Source: CAYLLN01 sp964384375 (GTDB taxonomy: Bacteria; Planctomycetota; Planctomycetia; Pirellulales; Pirellulaceae). Taken from it: DNA of 64,000 nucleotides. Below the pieces are notes generated by a model that made no database searches, was not told the DNA's origin, and saw only the letters and a list, made by a program, of their open reading frames with translations. This document shows, piece by piece, positions 9,362 through 17,584 of this stretch. The first letter of the stretch is position 1. Every line of letters starts with the position of its first letter. Location: assembly GCA_964384375.1 (NCBI GenBank), contig CAYLLN010000001.1, forward strand, positions 62,001 to 126,000. The letters are read 5' to 3'. The position numbers and the translations under genes were made by a program.

Positions 9362-12067
9362 ATGGCAAAACGTTCAGCAAGCGGGAAAACGCTGGTGATC
9401 GTCGAATCGCCTGCCAAGGCGAAGACGATCTCCAAGTTTCTGGGGGGCGGCTACACCGTCGAGGCAAGCATCGGCCACATCCGCGACCTGCCGCAGGGGG
9501 CGAAGGAAGTTCCCAAGGAATATAAAGGAGAGCCGTGGGCCCGCTTGGGCGTGAACGTGAACGACAACTTCACGCCGATTTACGTGGTGCCGCCGGAGAA
9601 GAAGTCGCAGGTGTCGAAGCTCCGCGACTTGCTCAAGGGAAGCGATCAGCTTTATCTCGCGACGGACGAAGACCGCGAAGGGGAAGCGATCAGTTGGCAC
9701 CTGTTCGAGGTGCTCAAGCCGAAAGTGCCGGTCCGCCGCCTCGTCTTTCACGAGATCACGAAAGAGGCGATTCAGGACGCACTGGCCAACACGCGCGAAA
9801 TCGACGACGGCCTCGTGCGGGCGCAAGAAACTCGCCGCATCCTCGACCGGCTGTACGGCTATGAAGTTTCGCCACTCTTGTGGAAGAAGGTTCGCACGGG
9901 CCTTTCCGCGGGGCGCGTGCAGAGCGTGGCCGTCCGTCTGATTGTCGAGCGTGAGAAGCAGCGGATGGCGTTTCGCTCGGCAACCTGGTGGGATTTGCTG
10001 GCCCGACTGGCTGCCGGCGACGGCAAAGAGTTCGAGGCGGAACTGGTCAGCGTCGGCGGTCGCAAAATTCCCTCCGGCAAGGACTTCGACGCGGCCACCG
10101 GCAAGATCAAGGATGCTCAGTTCCTGCTCTTGGGCGAGGAGCAGGCCCGCGACCTGGCCGAGCGTCTCGCGCGCGGGCAGTTCCGCGTGACCAATGTCGA
10201 GCAGCGGCCTTACACTCGCAAGCCGCCAGAACCGTTCACGACGAGCACGCTGCAGCAGGAGGCGAACCGGAAGCTGAATTTCGGCGCGCGGCGGACGATG
10301 AACGCCGCCCAGAGCTTGTATCAGAACGGTCACATCACCTACATGCGTACTGACTCGACGAACCTGGCCCAGGTGGCGATTGACGCCGCCCGCGACCTGG
10401 TACGAACCGAGTACGGCGGCGAGTATCTCCCGTCATCGCCGCGGATTTACAAGTCAAAGGTGAAGAACGCCCAGGAGGCTCACGAGGCGATTCGCCCTGC
10501 TGGCCATCCGTTCGAGTTGCCGGCGGTACTGCGGGGGCAGCTTTCTGACGACGAGTTCCGCCTGTTCGAGTTGATCTGGAAGCGGACGATTGCCAGCCAG
10601 ATGGTCGATGCCCGCGGGCAGATCATCACCGTGACGATCGAAGTCGATGACGCCGTGTTTCAAGTGAGCGGCAAGACGATCGACTTTGCCGGCTTTTTGC
10701 GGGCGTATGTCGAAGGCTCGGACGACCCCGAGGCGGAACTGGCCGATCAAGAGCGGATTCTGCCGGCAATGAAGTCGGGCGACGCGCTCACCTGCCGCGA
10801 ACTGAAGGCGAAGGATCACACTACGCAGCCGCCGGCGCGCTTTAGCGAAGCCTCGTTGACCGCGGCCCTCGAAGAACGGGGCATCGGCCGGCCGAGCACG
10901 TATGCCTCGATCATCGAGACGATCATCGCCCGCGACTACGTCTTCAAGAAGGGGAACGCCCTCGTGCCGACGTGGACGGCGTTCTCGGTGGCCAAGCTGC
11001 TCGAGCAGCATTTGCCGGACCTCGTCGATTACGAATTCACGGCCCAGATGGAAGACCTGCTCGACGCGATCAGCCGGCAGGAGCACGACAGCACGGCGTA
11101 TCTGAGCGACTTCTATTTCGGCAAGAAGAACAGCGACAACCACCCGGGCTTGAAGAGCCAGCTCGACAGCAAGCTCGGGGAGATCGACGCTCGCGAAATG
11201 AGCCGCTTTCCACTCGGCAAGCCGGTGGATGGGCCAAATCGCGAGGAGGTGGCTGTTCGCGTCGGGCGGTACGGCCCGTTCATCGAGCAAGGAGAACGCA
11301 AAGCGAGCATTCCCGACGAGATGCCGCCGGACGAGGTGACGCTGGCCAAGGCGCTCGAGATGCTCGATCAGGCGGCAGTGGGCCTAGAGCCGCTGGGGAT
11401 AAGCCCTGAAACGGAGCGGCCTGTCTATCTTAAGCAGGGTCGGTTTGGGCCGTACATCCAGATGCCCGCGGCTAATGAAGATGAAAAGCCGAAGAACGCG
11501 TCGCTCCTGCGGGGCATGAAGCCCGAGGACGTGACGCTGGAACTGGCGATCAAGCTTCTCTCGCTGCCGCGAACGCTGGGCGATCATCCGCAGCTGAACG
11601 AGCCGATCGTCGCCTTGAGCGGCAAGTTTGGCCCGTACGTCAAGTGCGGCAGCGAAACGCGCTCGCTGCCGGCGGAGATCTCGCCGATCGACGTGACGTT
11701 TGAGCAGGCCATTGAGTTGCTCGCGCAGCCCAAGCAGCGCGGCCGCGGCAGAGCGGCCCCCAAGGAGCCGCTGAAGACGTTTGAAGCGTCACCGATCACC
11801 AACCAGCCGGTGAAGCTGCTTGAAGGACGCTACGGCAATTACGTCACCGACGGTACGACGAACGCGACGCTTCCCAAGGACATCGGCCCTGACGCGCTCA
11901 CCTTCCAGCAGGCCCTTGACCTTTTAGCCGAGCGTGCGGCCCGCGGCCCCGCCAAACCTCGCCGCGGCGCGAAGAAAGCAGCCGCTCCGAAGGCGAAGGT
12001 GGATGGAGCACCGAAGAAGAAGGCCGCGAAGAAAGCGGCGAAAAAGTCGGCCCGCACGGCAGAATAA
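9362..12067 (+). CDS. topA: DNA topoisomerase I
   Basis: A 901-residue type IA topoisomerase that relaxes negative supercoils. The N-terminal Toprim domain (TLVIVESPAKAKTISKFLG; DEDREGEAI) binds Mg, and the active-site tyrosine is Tyr327 in YMRTDST. Instead of Cys4 zinc fingers the C-terminus carries four Topo C-terminal repeat units (GRYGPFIEQG, GRFGPYIQMP, GKFGPYVKCG, GRYGNYVTDG), followed by a Lys/Ala-rich tail (about 865-901) of the kind that helps DNA binding in high-GC bacteria. It is transcribed away from the chaperone gene. The zinc-free repeat architecture is common outside Proteobacteria. Confidence 0.97.
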   Translation: MAKRSASGKTLVIVESPAKAKTISKFLGGGYTVEASIGHIRDLPQGAKEVPKEYKGEPWARLGVNVNDNFTPIYVVPPEKKSQVSKLRDLLKGSDQLYLATDEDREGEAISWHLFEVLKPKVPVRRLVFHEITKEAIQDALANTREIDDGLVRAQETRRILDRLYGYEVSPLLWKKVRTGLSAGRVQSVAVRLIVEREKQRMAFRSATWWDLLARLAAGDGKEFEAELVSVGGRKIPSGKDFDAATGKIKDAQFLLLGEEQARDLAERLARGQFRVTNVEQRPYTRKPPEPFTTSTLQQEANRKLNFGARRTMNAAQSLYQNGHITYMRTDSTNLAQVAIDAARDLVRTEYGGEYLPSSPRIYKSKVKNAQEAHEAIRPAGHPFELPAVLRGQLSDDEFRLFELIWKRTIASQMVDARGQIITVTIEVDDAVFQVSGKTIDFAGFLRAYVEGSDDPEAELADQERILPAMKSGDALTCRELKAKDHTTQPPARFSEASLTAALEERGIGRPSTYASIIETIIARDYVFKKGNALVPTWTAFSVAKLLEQHLPDLVDYEFTAQMEDLLDAISRQEHDSTAYLSDFYFGKKNSDNHPGLKSQLDSKLGEIDAREMSRFPLGKPVDGPNREEVAVRVGRYGPFIEQGERKASIPDEMPPDEVTLAKALEMLDQAAVGLEPLGISPETERPVYLKQGRFGPYIQMPAANEDEKPKNASLLRGMKPEDVTLELAIKLLSLPRTLGDHPQLNEPIVALSGKFGPYVKCGSETRSLPAEISPIDVTFEQAIELLAQPKQRGRGRAAPKEPLKTFEASPITNQPVKLLEGRYGNYVTDGTTNATLPKDIGPDALTFQQALDLLAERAARGPAKPRRGAKKAAAPKAKVDGAPKKKAAKKAAKKSARTAE

Positions 12068-12132
12068 TGAGGATAGAATAATCGGAGCAAACAATTCCGC
12101 ATTATTCTGCCTGCATTATTCTGCTGTCTGCC
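12058..12132. repeat. GCAGAATAAT/ATTATTCTGC repeat, copy 1
   Basis: GGCAGAATAAT (12058-12068) is the inverted partner of ATTATTCTGCC (12101-12111), and a third arm follows (12115-12124). A second copy with the same arms and the same TATTCTGC...GTCTGCC end lies at 17498-17571. Both copies start at the end of a + strand gene and face a - strand gene, so they may serve as bidirectional terminators. Confidence 0.75.
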
Positions 12133-12138
12133 GTACGC

Positions 12139-13020
12139 TCATTTCCCACTCGCCAGCTTCCTCAGATCCACCAGCCGCTCACCGTTTTCTCGATCGAGCG
12201 GCCCCTTATCGGCGATGTAGTCGCGGAGTGCCACGATCTTCTGATCCGGCATCGGCTCGCCAGGCGTTTCACGGCCCGGCGCCGCGCCCCACACGATGCG
12301 AGTGTCGCCGGCGGTTCGGAGTTCGAACTCTAGCTCTCCGCCGACTTTCTCCGAGGCGACGATTTTCACCAATCCCGGCTCGCGAAAGCGATCTCCCCAA
12401 GCAGCAGCGACCTTTGCCGCGCCGGCGACACGCTCATCTCCCCACGGAGCGCCATACACACTGGCCGGCGTCGAATTGCCGGCCGCGATACGCAGGAAGT
12501 CCTTGGCCTGGCTTTGGGCGAAGTCGCCGGAGGGCAACAGCACCCCTTCGGCATCGACGAAAAGAAGCCCTGGCTGACCGCCGGTCGTGATCTCGACCGC
12601 AGCAACGGGCCGACGATAGGTGAGCTGAACTTTGACGCGAGCGGGAAACTCCTTGGTCACGCGATCGACCTTCGCCACCCAGGCGTGCAGCGCGAAGGCT
12701 TGCGAGATTTGCTCGACGAGTTTCGGATCACGAAGATTCAGCTCCGTCAGCTTCGCAACTTGAACGACTTCCCCCTTCACATCCGCGTGAATCCACGCCG
12801 GCTGCAGTGTGACGTCGATCTTTTCCGGCGTAACGAGGTATTCAGCAGCGGTGGTCGTCGGCGCGCCCCACTTGTTCCACGCAACCATGAGGCCGGCAAT
12901 CGCAGCAACGATGACCACAGCCGCGAGAATCGGTCCGCGATTCTGCGGCCGCAGGGCAATCCGCAGCCACTGCACGCCGGCGCTCAGTTGCGGCGCAGGT
13001 TTGGGTGGTTTCGATCCCAT
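12139..13020 (-). CDS. FtsQ/DivIB-like single-pass membrane protein
   Basis: A 293-residue protein with one transmembrane helix (about residues 30-50, ILAAVVIVAAIAGLMVAW) and a periplasmic part that looks like POTRA plus beta domain of FtsQ (RVTKEFPARVKVQLTYRRPVA; GLLFVDAEGVLLP). FtsQ links septal peptidoglycan synthesis to the divisome. The family call is supported by position directly downstream of murB, as in many dcw clusters, but sequence conservation is weak. The start at 13020 has GGAG 8 nt upstream and is preferred over 13050. Confidence 0.6.
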   Translation of the reverse strand: MGSKPPKPAPQLSAGVQWLRIALRPQNRGPILAAVVIVAAIAGLMVAWNKWGAPTTTAAEYLVTPEKIDVTLQPAWIHADVKGEVVQVAKLTELNLRDPKLVEQISQAFALHAWVAKVDRVTKEFPARVKVQLTYRRPVAAVEITTGGQPGLLFVDAEGVLLPSGDFAQSQAKDFLRIAAGNSTPASVYGAPWGDERVAGAAKVAAAWGDRFREPGLVKIVASEKVGGELEFELRTAGDTRIVWGAAPGRETPGEPMPDQKIVALRDYIADKGPLDRENGERLVDLRKLASGK

Positions 13021-13067
13021 AAGTCCAACTCCGTTTGGACAGGTTCGCAAACACAGGAGAAGGAACT

Positions 13068-13142
13068 AACCACGAATCCAACGAATCGGACGAATCAGGC
13101 AGCCGATTTGTCTCATTCGTGTCATTCGTCAGATTCGTGGTT
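13068..13142. repeat. AACCACGAATC inverted-repeat element
   Basis: Perfect 11-bp terminal arms AACCACGAATC / GATTCGTGGTT enclose internal GAATC/CATTCGT direct copies (about 75 bp). It lies between murB and the FtsQ-like gene. Confidence 0.75.
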
Positions 13143-13236
13143 CTTCTCCTCTGCATCCGTCACACAATTGTTGCATTTCTTCGCGTTCTACGAAGATTTG
13201 TTATGAATCGCACGCAGGCGCATCGTCTTTCTATTT

Positions 13237-13323
13237 CAACGCAAAGATCGCAAAGTTAGCAAAGCCGCAAAAGCGAACGAACTGTTCCTTTGCGGCCTTC
13301 GCGATCTTTGCACCTTTGCGTTG
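13237..13323. repeat. CAACGCAAAG inverted-repeat element
   Basis: Terminal arms CAACGCAAAG / CTTTGCGTTG with internal AAGATCGC/GCGATCTT arms form an extended imperfect hairpin of about 87 bp. I recognise this as a repeat type seen in many unrelated bacterial genomes. Together with the element at 13068 it separates murB from the downstream gene. Confidence 0.75.
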
Positions 13324-13420
13324 AGAGGTCTCTGCGGGATTTGTCAAACACCCCGTCGGTTGCAGCTGGGCCATGCGAAGTTTCATTCGTGTTGATCCGT
13401 GACTTACTGCCCCAGGATAC

Positions 13421-14299
13421 CTACCACACTTCCAGCGCCATCTCCAACTCCACGCCTGTCCGCTCCACCACGGCATTTCGCACTTGTTCGATGAGCGCCA
13501 GCACGTCGGCGCTGGTCGCACGTGGGCCGACGACGACAAAGTTCGCATTCCGCGGGCTGATCTCGGCCTCGCCGGAGCGAGCCGATTGAACGCCCGCTTG
13601 TTCGATCAGGCTCGCGGCACTGACACCACCGGGGCTCTTGAAGAGCATGCCGGTGTTCTGTTCCGAGAGCGGCTCGGAGGCACGCTTCAGAATCCACGCC
13701 TGCTGCATTTGCTTGGTCAGCCGCTGCGAATCTCCCGCTTCCAGTTCCAGCGTCGCTTCGAGAATCGCGAGGTCGTCTAGGCTGCTGTCGCGGTAGCCAA
13801 AGCGAAGCTCGCTCCTTGGCCGCGTCAGAATCTCCCCCTTGCGATTGAGTACCGTGGCCGACGTGGTCCACTGGCCAATGTCGCTGCCGAGCGTGCCGGC
13901 ATTGGTGTGCAGTGCGCCGCCGATGGTGCCCGGAATGCCAACCAGCGATTCCAAGCCAGCCAGCCCCTCGCGAACGGCGGCCGAAATGACGTGCCCTAGC
14001 TTCGCGCCGCCACCCGCCGTGATCTTTCGCCCGGCGACGACAATTCGTCCGAAGACGGCCGGGGCGAGCGACACGACGAGTCCAACAACCCCTTCGTCGC
14101 GCACCAGCAGATTCGATCCACCGCCGAGCACCCGCACGGGGATGCCCTTCTCACCGGCTCGCTTCACCAGTCCGGCAAATTCCTCGATCGACGTCGGCTC
14201 TGCAAAGAATTGCGCCGCCCCTCCCAGCCGCAACCATGTCAGCGGCGCCAGCGGCTCCTGCTCGCGAACGATGTGCTCAAACCCAGCAAAGGTGCTCAT
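13421..14299 (-). CDS. murB: UDP-N-acetylenolpyruvoylglucosamine reductase
   Basis: A 292-residue flavoenzyme of peptidoglycan precursor synthesis, reducing enolpyruvyl-UDP-GlcNAc with NADPH to UDP-MurNAc. FAD-binding motifs are clear: VLGGGSNLLVRDEG at about 58-70 and GLESLVGIPGTIGGAL at about 115-130. YRDSS (169-173) and a C-terminal Glu region (about 284-290) are also present. The position normally holding the catalytic Ser or Cys (N-A-G-S/C-x-F-K) reads NTGMLFK, with Met218 instead. It lacks the extra loop of E. coli type I enzymes, so it is type II. Probably transcribed with the FtsQ-like gene 400 bp downstream. The ATG at 14299 was chosen by homology. Confidence 0.93.
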   Translation of the reverse strand: MSTFAGFEHIVREQEPLAPLTWLRLGGAAQFFAEPTSIEEFAGLVKRAGEKGIPVRVLGGGSNLLVRDEGVVGLVVSLAPAVFGRIVVAGRKITAGGGAKLGHVISAAVREGLAGLESLVGIPGTIGGALHTNAGTLGSDIGQWTTSATVLNRKGEILTRPRSELRFGYRDSSLDDLAILEATLELEAGDSQRLTKQMQQAWILKRASEPLSEQNTGMLFKSPGGVSAASLIEQAGVQSARSGEAEISPRNANFVVVGPRATSADVLALIEQVRNAVVERTGVELEMALEVW

Positions 14300-14349
14300 A
14301 GCCCGAATTCTAGCTCGATTTGTCTGATGCGTCAGCATCGCATTTGAGT

Positions 14350-14404
14350 GTCGCCTTTCGCTCCGCGAAAGGACGTGCTTTCGCGGAGCGAAAGCCGACA
14401 TTCC
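14350..14404. repeat. 55-bp dispersed double-hairpin repeat, copy 2
   Basis: Near-identical to 8985-9039. It holds two palindromes (CTTTCGCTCCGCGAAAG and CTTTCGCGGAGCGAAAG) and sits in the divergent gap between murB and the cyclophilin gene. Confidence 0.85.
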
Positions 14405-14488
14405 AGCGGGCCGAACTGCCATTGCGGTGAATCGGCAAAAGTCCGATGATTCCCCGCCTGTTTCTTCCATGCTTGCAGGGAGGCAATC

Positions 14489-15202
14489 ATGTTGCACGTC
14501 GCTCGTCTCGCGATTCTCGGCCTGGCCATCGGGGCCCTCGTTGTCGCTTGCTGGCTCATCGGCTGCGGCGGCAGTTCCACGCCCGCGCCCGAAGCGGCAG
14601 CCAGTTCCGAAGCGACAACACCGACCGCCGAGCAGCCGCTCGCCGTGACGCCGACATCGGCCAAAGTCCGTCCCGCGCCCCCCAAGCCCGTTGATCCGAT
14701 CGTCCTGATCAAGACGTCGGCAGGCGATATCCAGGTGCAATTGCACCGCGAAAAGGCCCCGCAAACCGTCGATAATTTCCTCCGCAACTATGCCCTGCGC
14801 CAGTTCTACAACGGCACGATCTTTCACCATGTCGATGCCGGCAGCATGATCATTGGCGGCGGTTACACCGAGCAACTCGAAGCGAAGGAAACCCGCGCCC
14901 CGGTCTTTAACGAGTCGCAAAACGGCCTGAAGAACGTTCGCGGCACCATCGCCATGATTCGCGATCCCGGCAACACGCACTCGGCCACCTCCCAGTTCTA
15001 TATCAATCTGGCTGATAATCCGTCGCTCGATTTTCAGTCGGACGAATCCGACGACGCTTGGGGCTACTGCGTCTTCGGGCAAGTGATCGCCGGCCTCGAC
15101 GTGATCGACCAGATCGCTCAGGCCGAGGTTTCTGAGCAGGGGGACTTCGCCAAAGCCCCGACCCAGCGGATCGTAATTACCTCGGTCGAGCAGATTCGCT
15201 GA
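14489..15202 (+). CDS. Lipoprotein cyclophilin-type peptidyl-prolyl isomerase
   Basis: A 237-residue exported protein with a hydrophobic signal and lipobox ending in Cys26 (WLIGC), then a Ser/Ala/Pro-rich linker (about 27-68) and a cyclophilin domain (about 70-235). Cyclophilin landmarks include FYNGTIFHHV, the conserved core IAMIRDPGNTHSATSQFYINL, and YCVFGQVIAGLDVID. It probably catalyses proline isomerisation on the outer face of a membrane. An AGGGAGG ribosome-binding site lies 6 nt before the ATG. Transcribed alone, divergent from murB. Confidence 0.9.
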   Translation: MLHVARLAILGLAIGALVVACWLIGCGGSSTPAPEAAASSEATTPTAEQPLAVTPTSAKVRPAPPKPVDPIVLIKTSAGDIQVQLHREKAPQTVDNFLRNYALRQFYNGTIFHHVDAGSMIIGGGYTEQLEAKETRAPVFNESQNGLKNVRGTIAMIRDPGNTHSATSQFYINLADNPSLDFQSDESDDAWGYCVFGQVIAGLDVIDQIAQAEVSEQGDFAKAPTQRIVITSVEQIR

Positions 15203-15383
15203 ACCCACAGCGGGGCACATTAATTTCGTAAGTCGTTTCTATTCCAGGACTTGCGACGGAAGCTCGCTCTCCTTCGCGAGGCTTCGGTTGCGCGGTAAAC
15301 TAGTGGTCAGCCTCTGGCCGTTGGCCTAGCCGCTTGTTGGCGGCATTGCGGCACGAACCCGGCAGCCGCCCGCTCCCGCCCGT

Positions 15384-17489
15384 ATGAGCACCGACATCGG
15401 CAAGCCCCCCACACCGAGCCACCCGCTCGAAGACTCGGTGCTGGAATTCAAACCGGACCAGGTCGCGCCGCCGGAACGCCCGACGATCGAGGAGAAGGTC
15501 AAAACGCTCCTCGTCGGCAAGCCGCTCAGCCTCGACGACCACCGGGTCTATCACCATATTTCGCTCGTCGCTTTTCTGGCCTGGGTCGGCCTCGGCGCCG
15601 ACGGCCTCTCCAGCTCGTGCTACGGCCCGGCAGAAGCGTTCACACAGCTTCTCGGCCACGAATACCTCGCGGTCTTTCTGGCTCTGGCGACCGTCTTCAC
15701 CGTCTTCGTCATTTCGCGCTGCTACAGCCACATCATCGAAGCGTTCCCCAGCGGCGGCGGTGGCTATCTCGTCGCCAGTAAAATGCTCGGTGGCTGGGTC
15801 GGGGCCCTTTCCGGCTGTGCGCTCGTCATCGACTACGTCCTGACCGTGACCGTTTCGATCGCCGCGGCGGGCGAGGTGCTCTTTGGCCTGCTCAGTTTCG
15901 GCAACCACGAGTGGACGTTCGTCGGCATCGCCGAGCACGAGTGGAAAATCGCCTTCGAGTCGGGGGCGATCGTTGTCCTGATCCTGCTCAACCTCCGCGG
16001 CGTCAAGGAATCGATCAACATCCTGATGCCGATCTTCCTCATCTTCCTGGTGACGCACGCGATCCTGATTTTCGGCGTGCTGGGGATGCACCTCACCGAA
16101 GTGCCCGAGCTCGCCGTTTCGATCAGCCAGCGGATGAACGCCGACCTCGCCAACCCACAGCTTGGCTGGGGCTTTGTCATCTTCGCTCTGCTCAAGGCCT
16201 ATTCACTCGGCGCCGGCACGTACACGGGGATCGAAGCTGTGTCAAACAGTATGGCCGTCATGCGCGAGCCGCGCGTCGCCACCGCCCAGCGGACGATGCT
16301 CTACATGGCCATCTCGCTCGCCATCACGGCCGGCGGACTGATGCTGGCCTACCTGCTGCTCGATCTGCATGCGAGCCACGATGCCGTTAAAACGATGAAC
16401 CACGTCCTCGTCGAGCGGTTCGTCGAGATCATGCCCCCCTGGCTCGGCCAGCCGTTCGTGTGGGTGACCATGCTTTCCTCGAGCGCCCTCTTGATCGTCG
16501 CCGCACAAGCTGGCTTCATCGGCGGGCCGAAATGCCTGGCGAACATGGCCCACGACTCCTGGGTGCCGCACTGGTTTGGCAGCCTCTCGGAGCGCCTTGC
16601 CTCGCACAACGGCATTTTGCTCATCGGCGTCGCCGCCATGCTCGCCCTGTGGGCCACGGGCGGCAGCGTGTCGGAACTCGTCATCATGTACTCGATCAAC
16701 GTGTTCGTCACGTTCACGTTGTCGATGCTTGGCATGTCGCTTCTCTGGTATCACAACCGTGAGAAGGAGCCTAGGCTCTGGCGGCGGCGCTTCGCCCTGT
16801 TCGTCTTCGGCACGATCATGTGCGGTGCCATCCTCTGCATCACCGTCGGCTTCAAGTTCCGCGAAGGGGCTTGGAAAACCGTCTTCGTCACCGGCATGCT
16901 CACCTGCGTCAGCCTGCTGATCCGCCGCTACTATTTCAGCGTTCGCACGCGGCTGAAGGGGCTCGACGAATCGCTCGGCACGATCGACGTAAAGGGGGAT
17001 CCGAACCTTGCCGCTCCCGACCCGGAGCAGCACACCGCGGTGATTCTCGTCGGCGGCTACAGCGGCCTGGGCGTGCATACGTTGCTGAACTCGGTCCGCT
17101 TTGTGCCGAACCATTTCAAGAATATGATCTTCATCTCGGTCGGCGTCGTCGATTCGGGAAACTTCAAAGGGGCCGAGGAAGTCGAGCACCTGCGAACCTT
17201 CACCGAAAACTCGCTCGAACGCTACGTCGATCTGGCTCGCCGGCTCGGGTTCCCTTCGCGAGCTTACATGTCGATCGGCACCGACGTGGTTGACGAACTT
17301 GAGCTCCTCTGCCGCACGGTCCACCGGGACTTTCCGAAGTCCGTCGTTTTCGCTGGGCAACTCGTCTTTCAGCGCGAAACGTGGTACGGCGCACTCTTGC
17401 ACAACCAAACGGCCTATTCCCTGCAGCGCCGCCTGCAATGGGACGGCGTACCGATGGTCATCCTGCCGACGCGCGTGCGGGAGATGTAG
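15384..17489 (+). CDS. APC-superfamily permease, KimA/YdaO-like
   Basis: A 701-residue integral membrane protein. After a charged N-terminus (1-55) it has about 12 hydrophobic helices (about 58-540) with the APC-type motif GLGADGLSSSCYGPAEAF and the conserved FPSGGGGYLVASKMLGGWVG. The C-terminal 160 residues are soluble (about 560-701). This layout, with the SSSCYGPAE segment, resembles KimA-type potassium importers more than amino-acid permeases, but the substrate is an inference. A hairpin repeat follows the stop and it converges with the HtrA-like gene. Confidence 0.75.
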   Translation: MSTDIGKPPTPSHPLEDSVLEFKPDQVAPPERPTIEEKVKTLLVGKPLSLDDHRVYHHISLVAFLAWVGLGADGLSSSCYGPAEAFTQLLGHEYLAVFLALATVFTVFVISRCYSHIIEAFPSGGGGYLVASKMLGGWVGALSGCALVIDYVLTVTVSIAAAGEVLFGLLSFGNHEWTFVGIAEHEWKIAFESGAIVVLILLNLRGVKESINILMPIFLIFLVTHAILIFGVLGMHLTEVPELAVSISQRMNADLANPQLGWGFVIFALLKAYSLGAGTYTGIEAVSNSMAVMREPRVATAQRTMLYMAISLAITAGGLMLAYLLLDLHASHDAVKTMNHVLVERFVEIMPPWLGQPFVWVTMLSSSALLIVAAQAGFIGGPKCLANMAHDSWVPHWFGSLSERLASHNGILLIGVAAMLALWATGGSVSELVIMYSINVFVTFTLSMLGMSLLWYHNREKEPRLWRRRFALFVFGTIMCGAILCITVGFKFREGAWKTVFVTGMLTCVSLLIRRYYFSVRTRLKGLDESLGTIDVKGDPNLAAPDPEQHTAVILVGGYSGLGVHTLLNSVRFVPNHFKNMIFISVGVVDSGNFKGAEEVEHLRTFTENSLERYVDLARRLGFPSRAYMSIGTDVVDELELLCRTVHRDFPKSVVFAGQLVFQRETWYGALLHNQTAYSLQRRLQWDGVPMVILPTRVREM

Positions 17490-17497
17490 GCGGATTC

Positions 17498-17571
17498 GGC
17501 AGAAAAATGGGTGCAGAATAATCAGCGGAATACGGAACTTTTATTCTGCCGCTATTATTCTGCCGTCTGCC
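17498..17571. repeat. GCAGAATAAT/ATTATTCTGC repeat, copy 2
   Basis: Same arms and order as 12058-12132 (GCAGAATAAT at 17513-17522, then TTATTCTGCC and TATTATTCTGCC). Again it lies between a + gene end and a convergent - gene end. Confidence 0.75.
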
Positions 17572-17584
17572 CTGTCTCTTCGCA

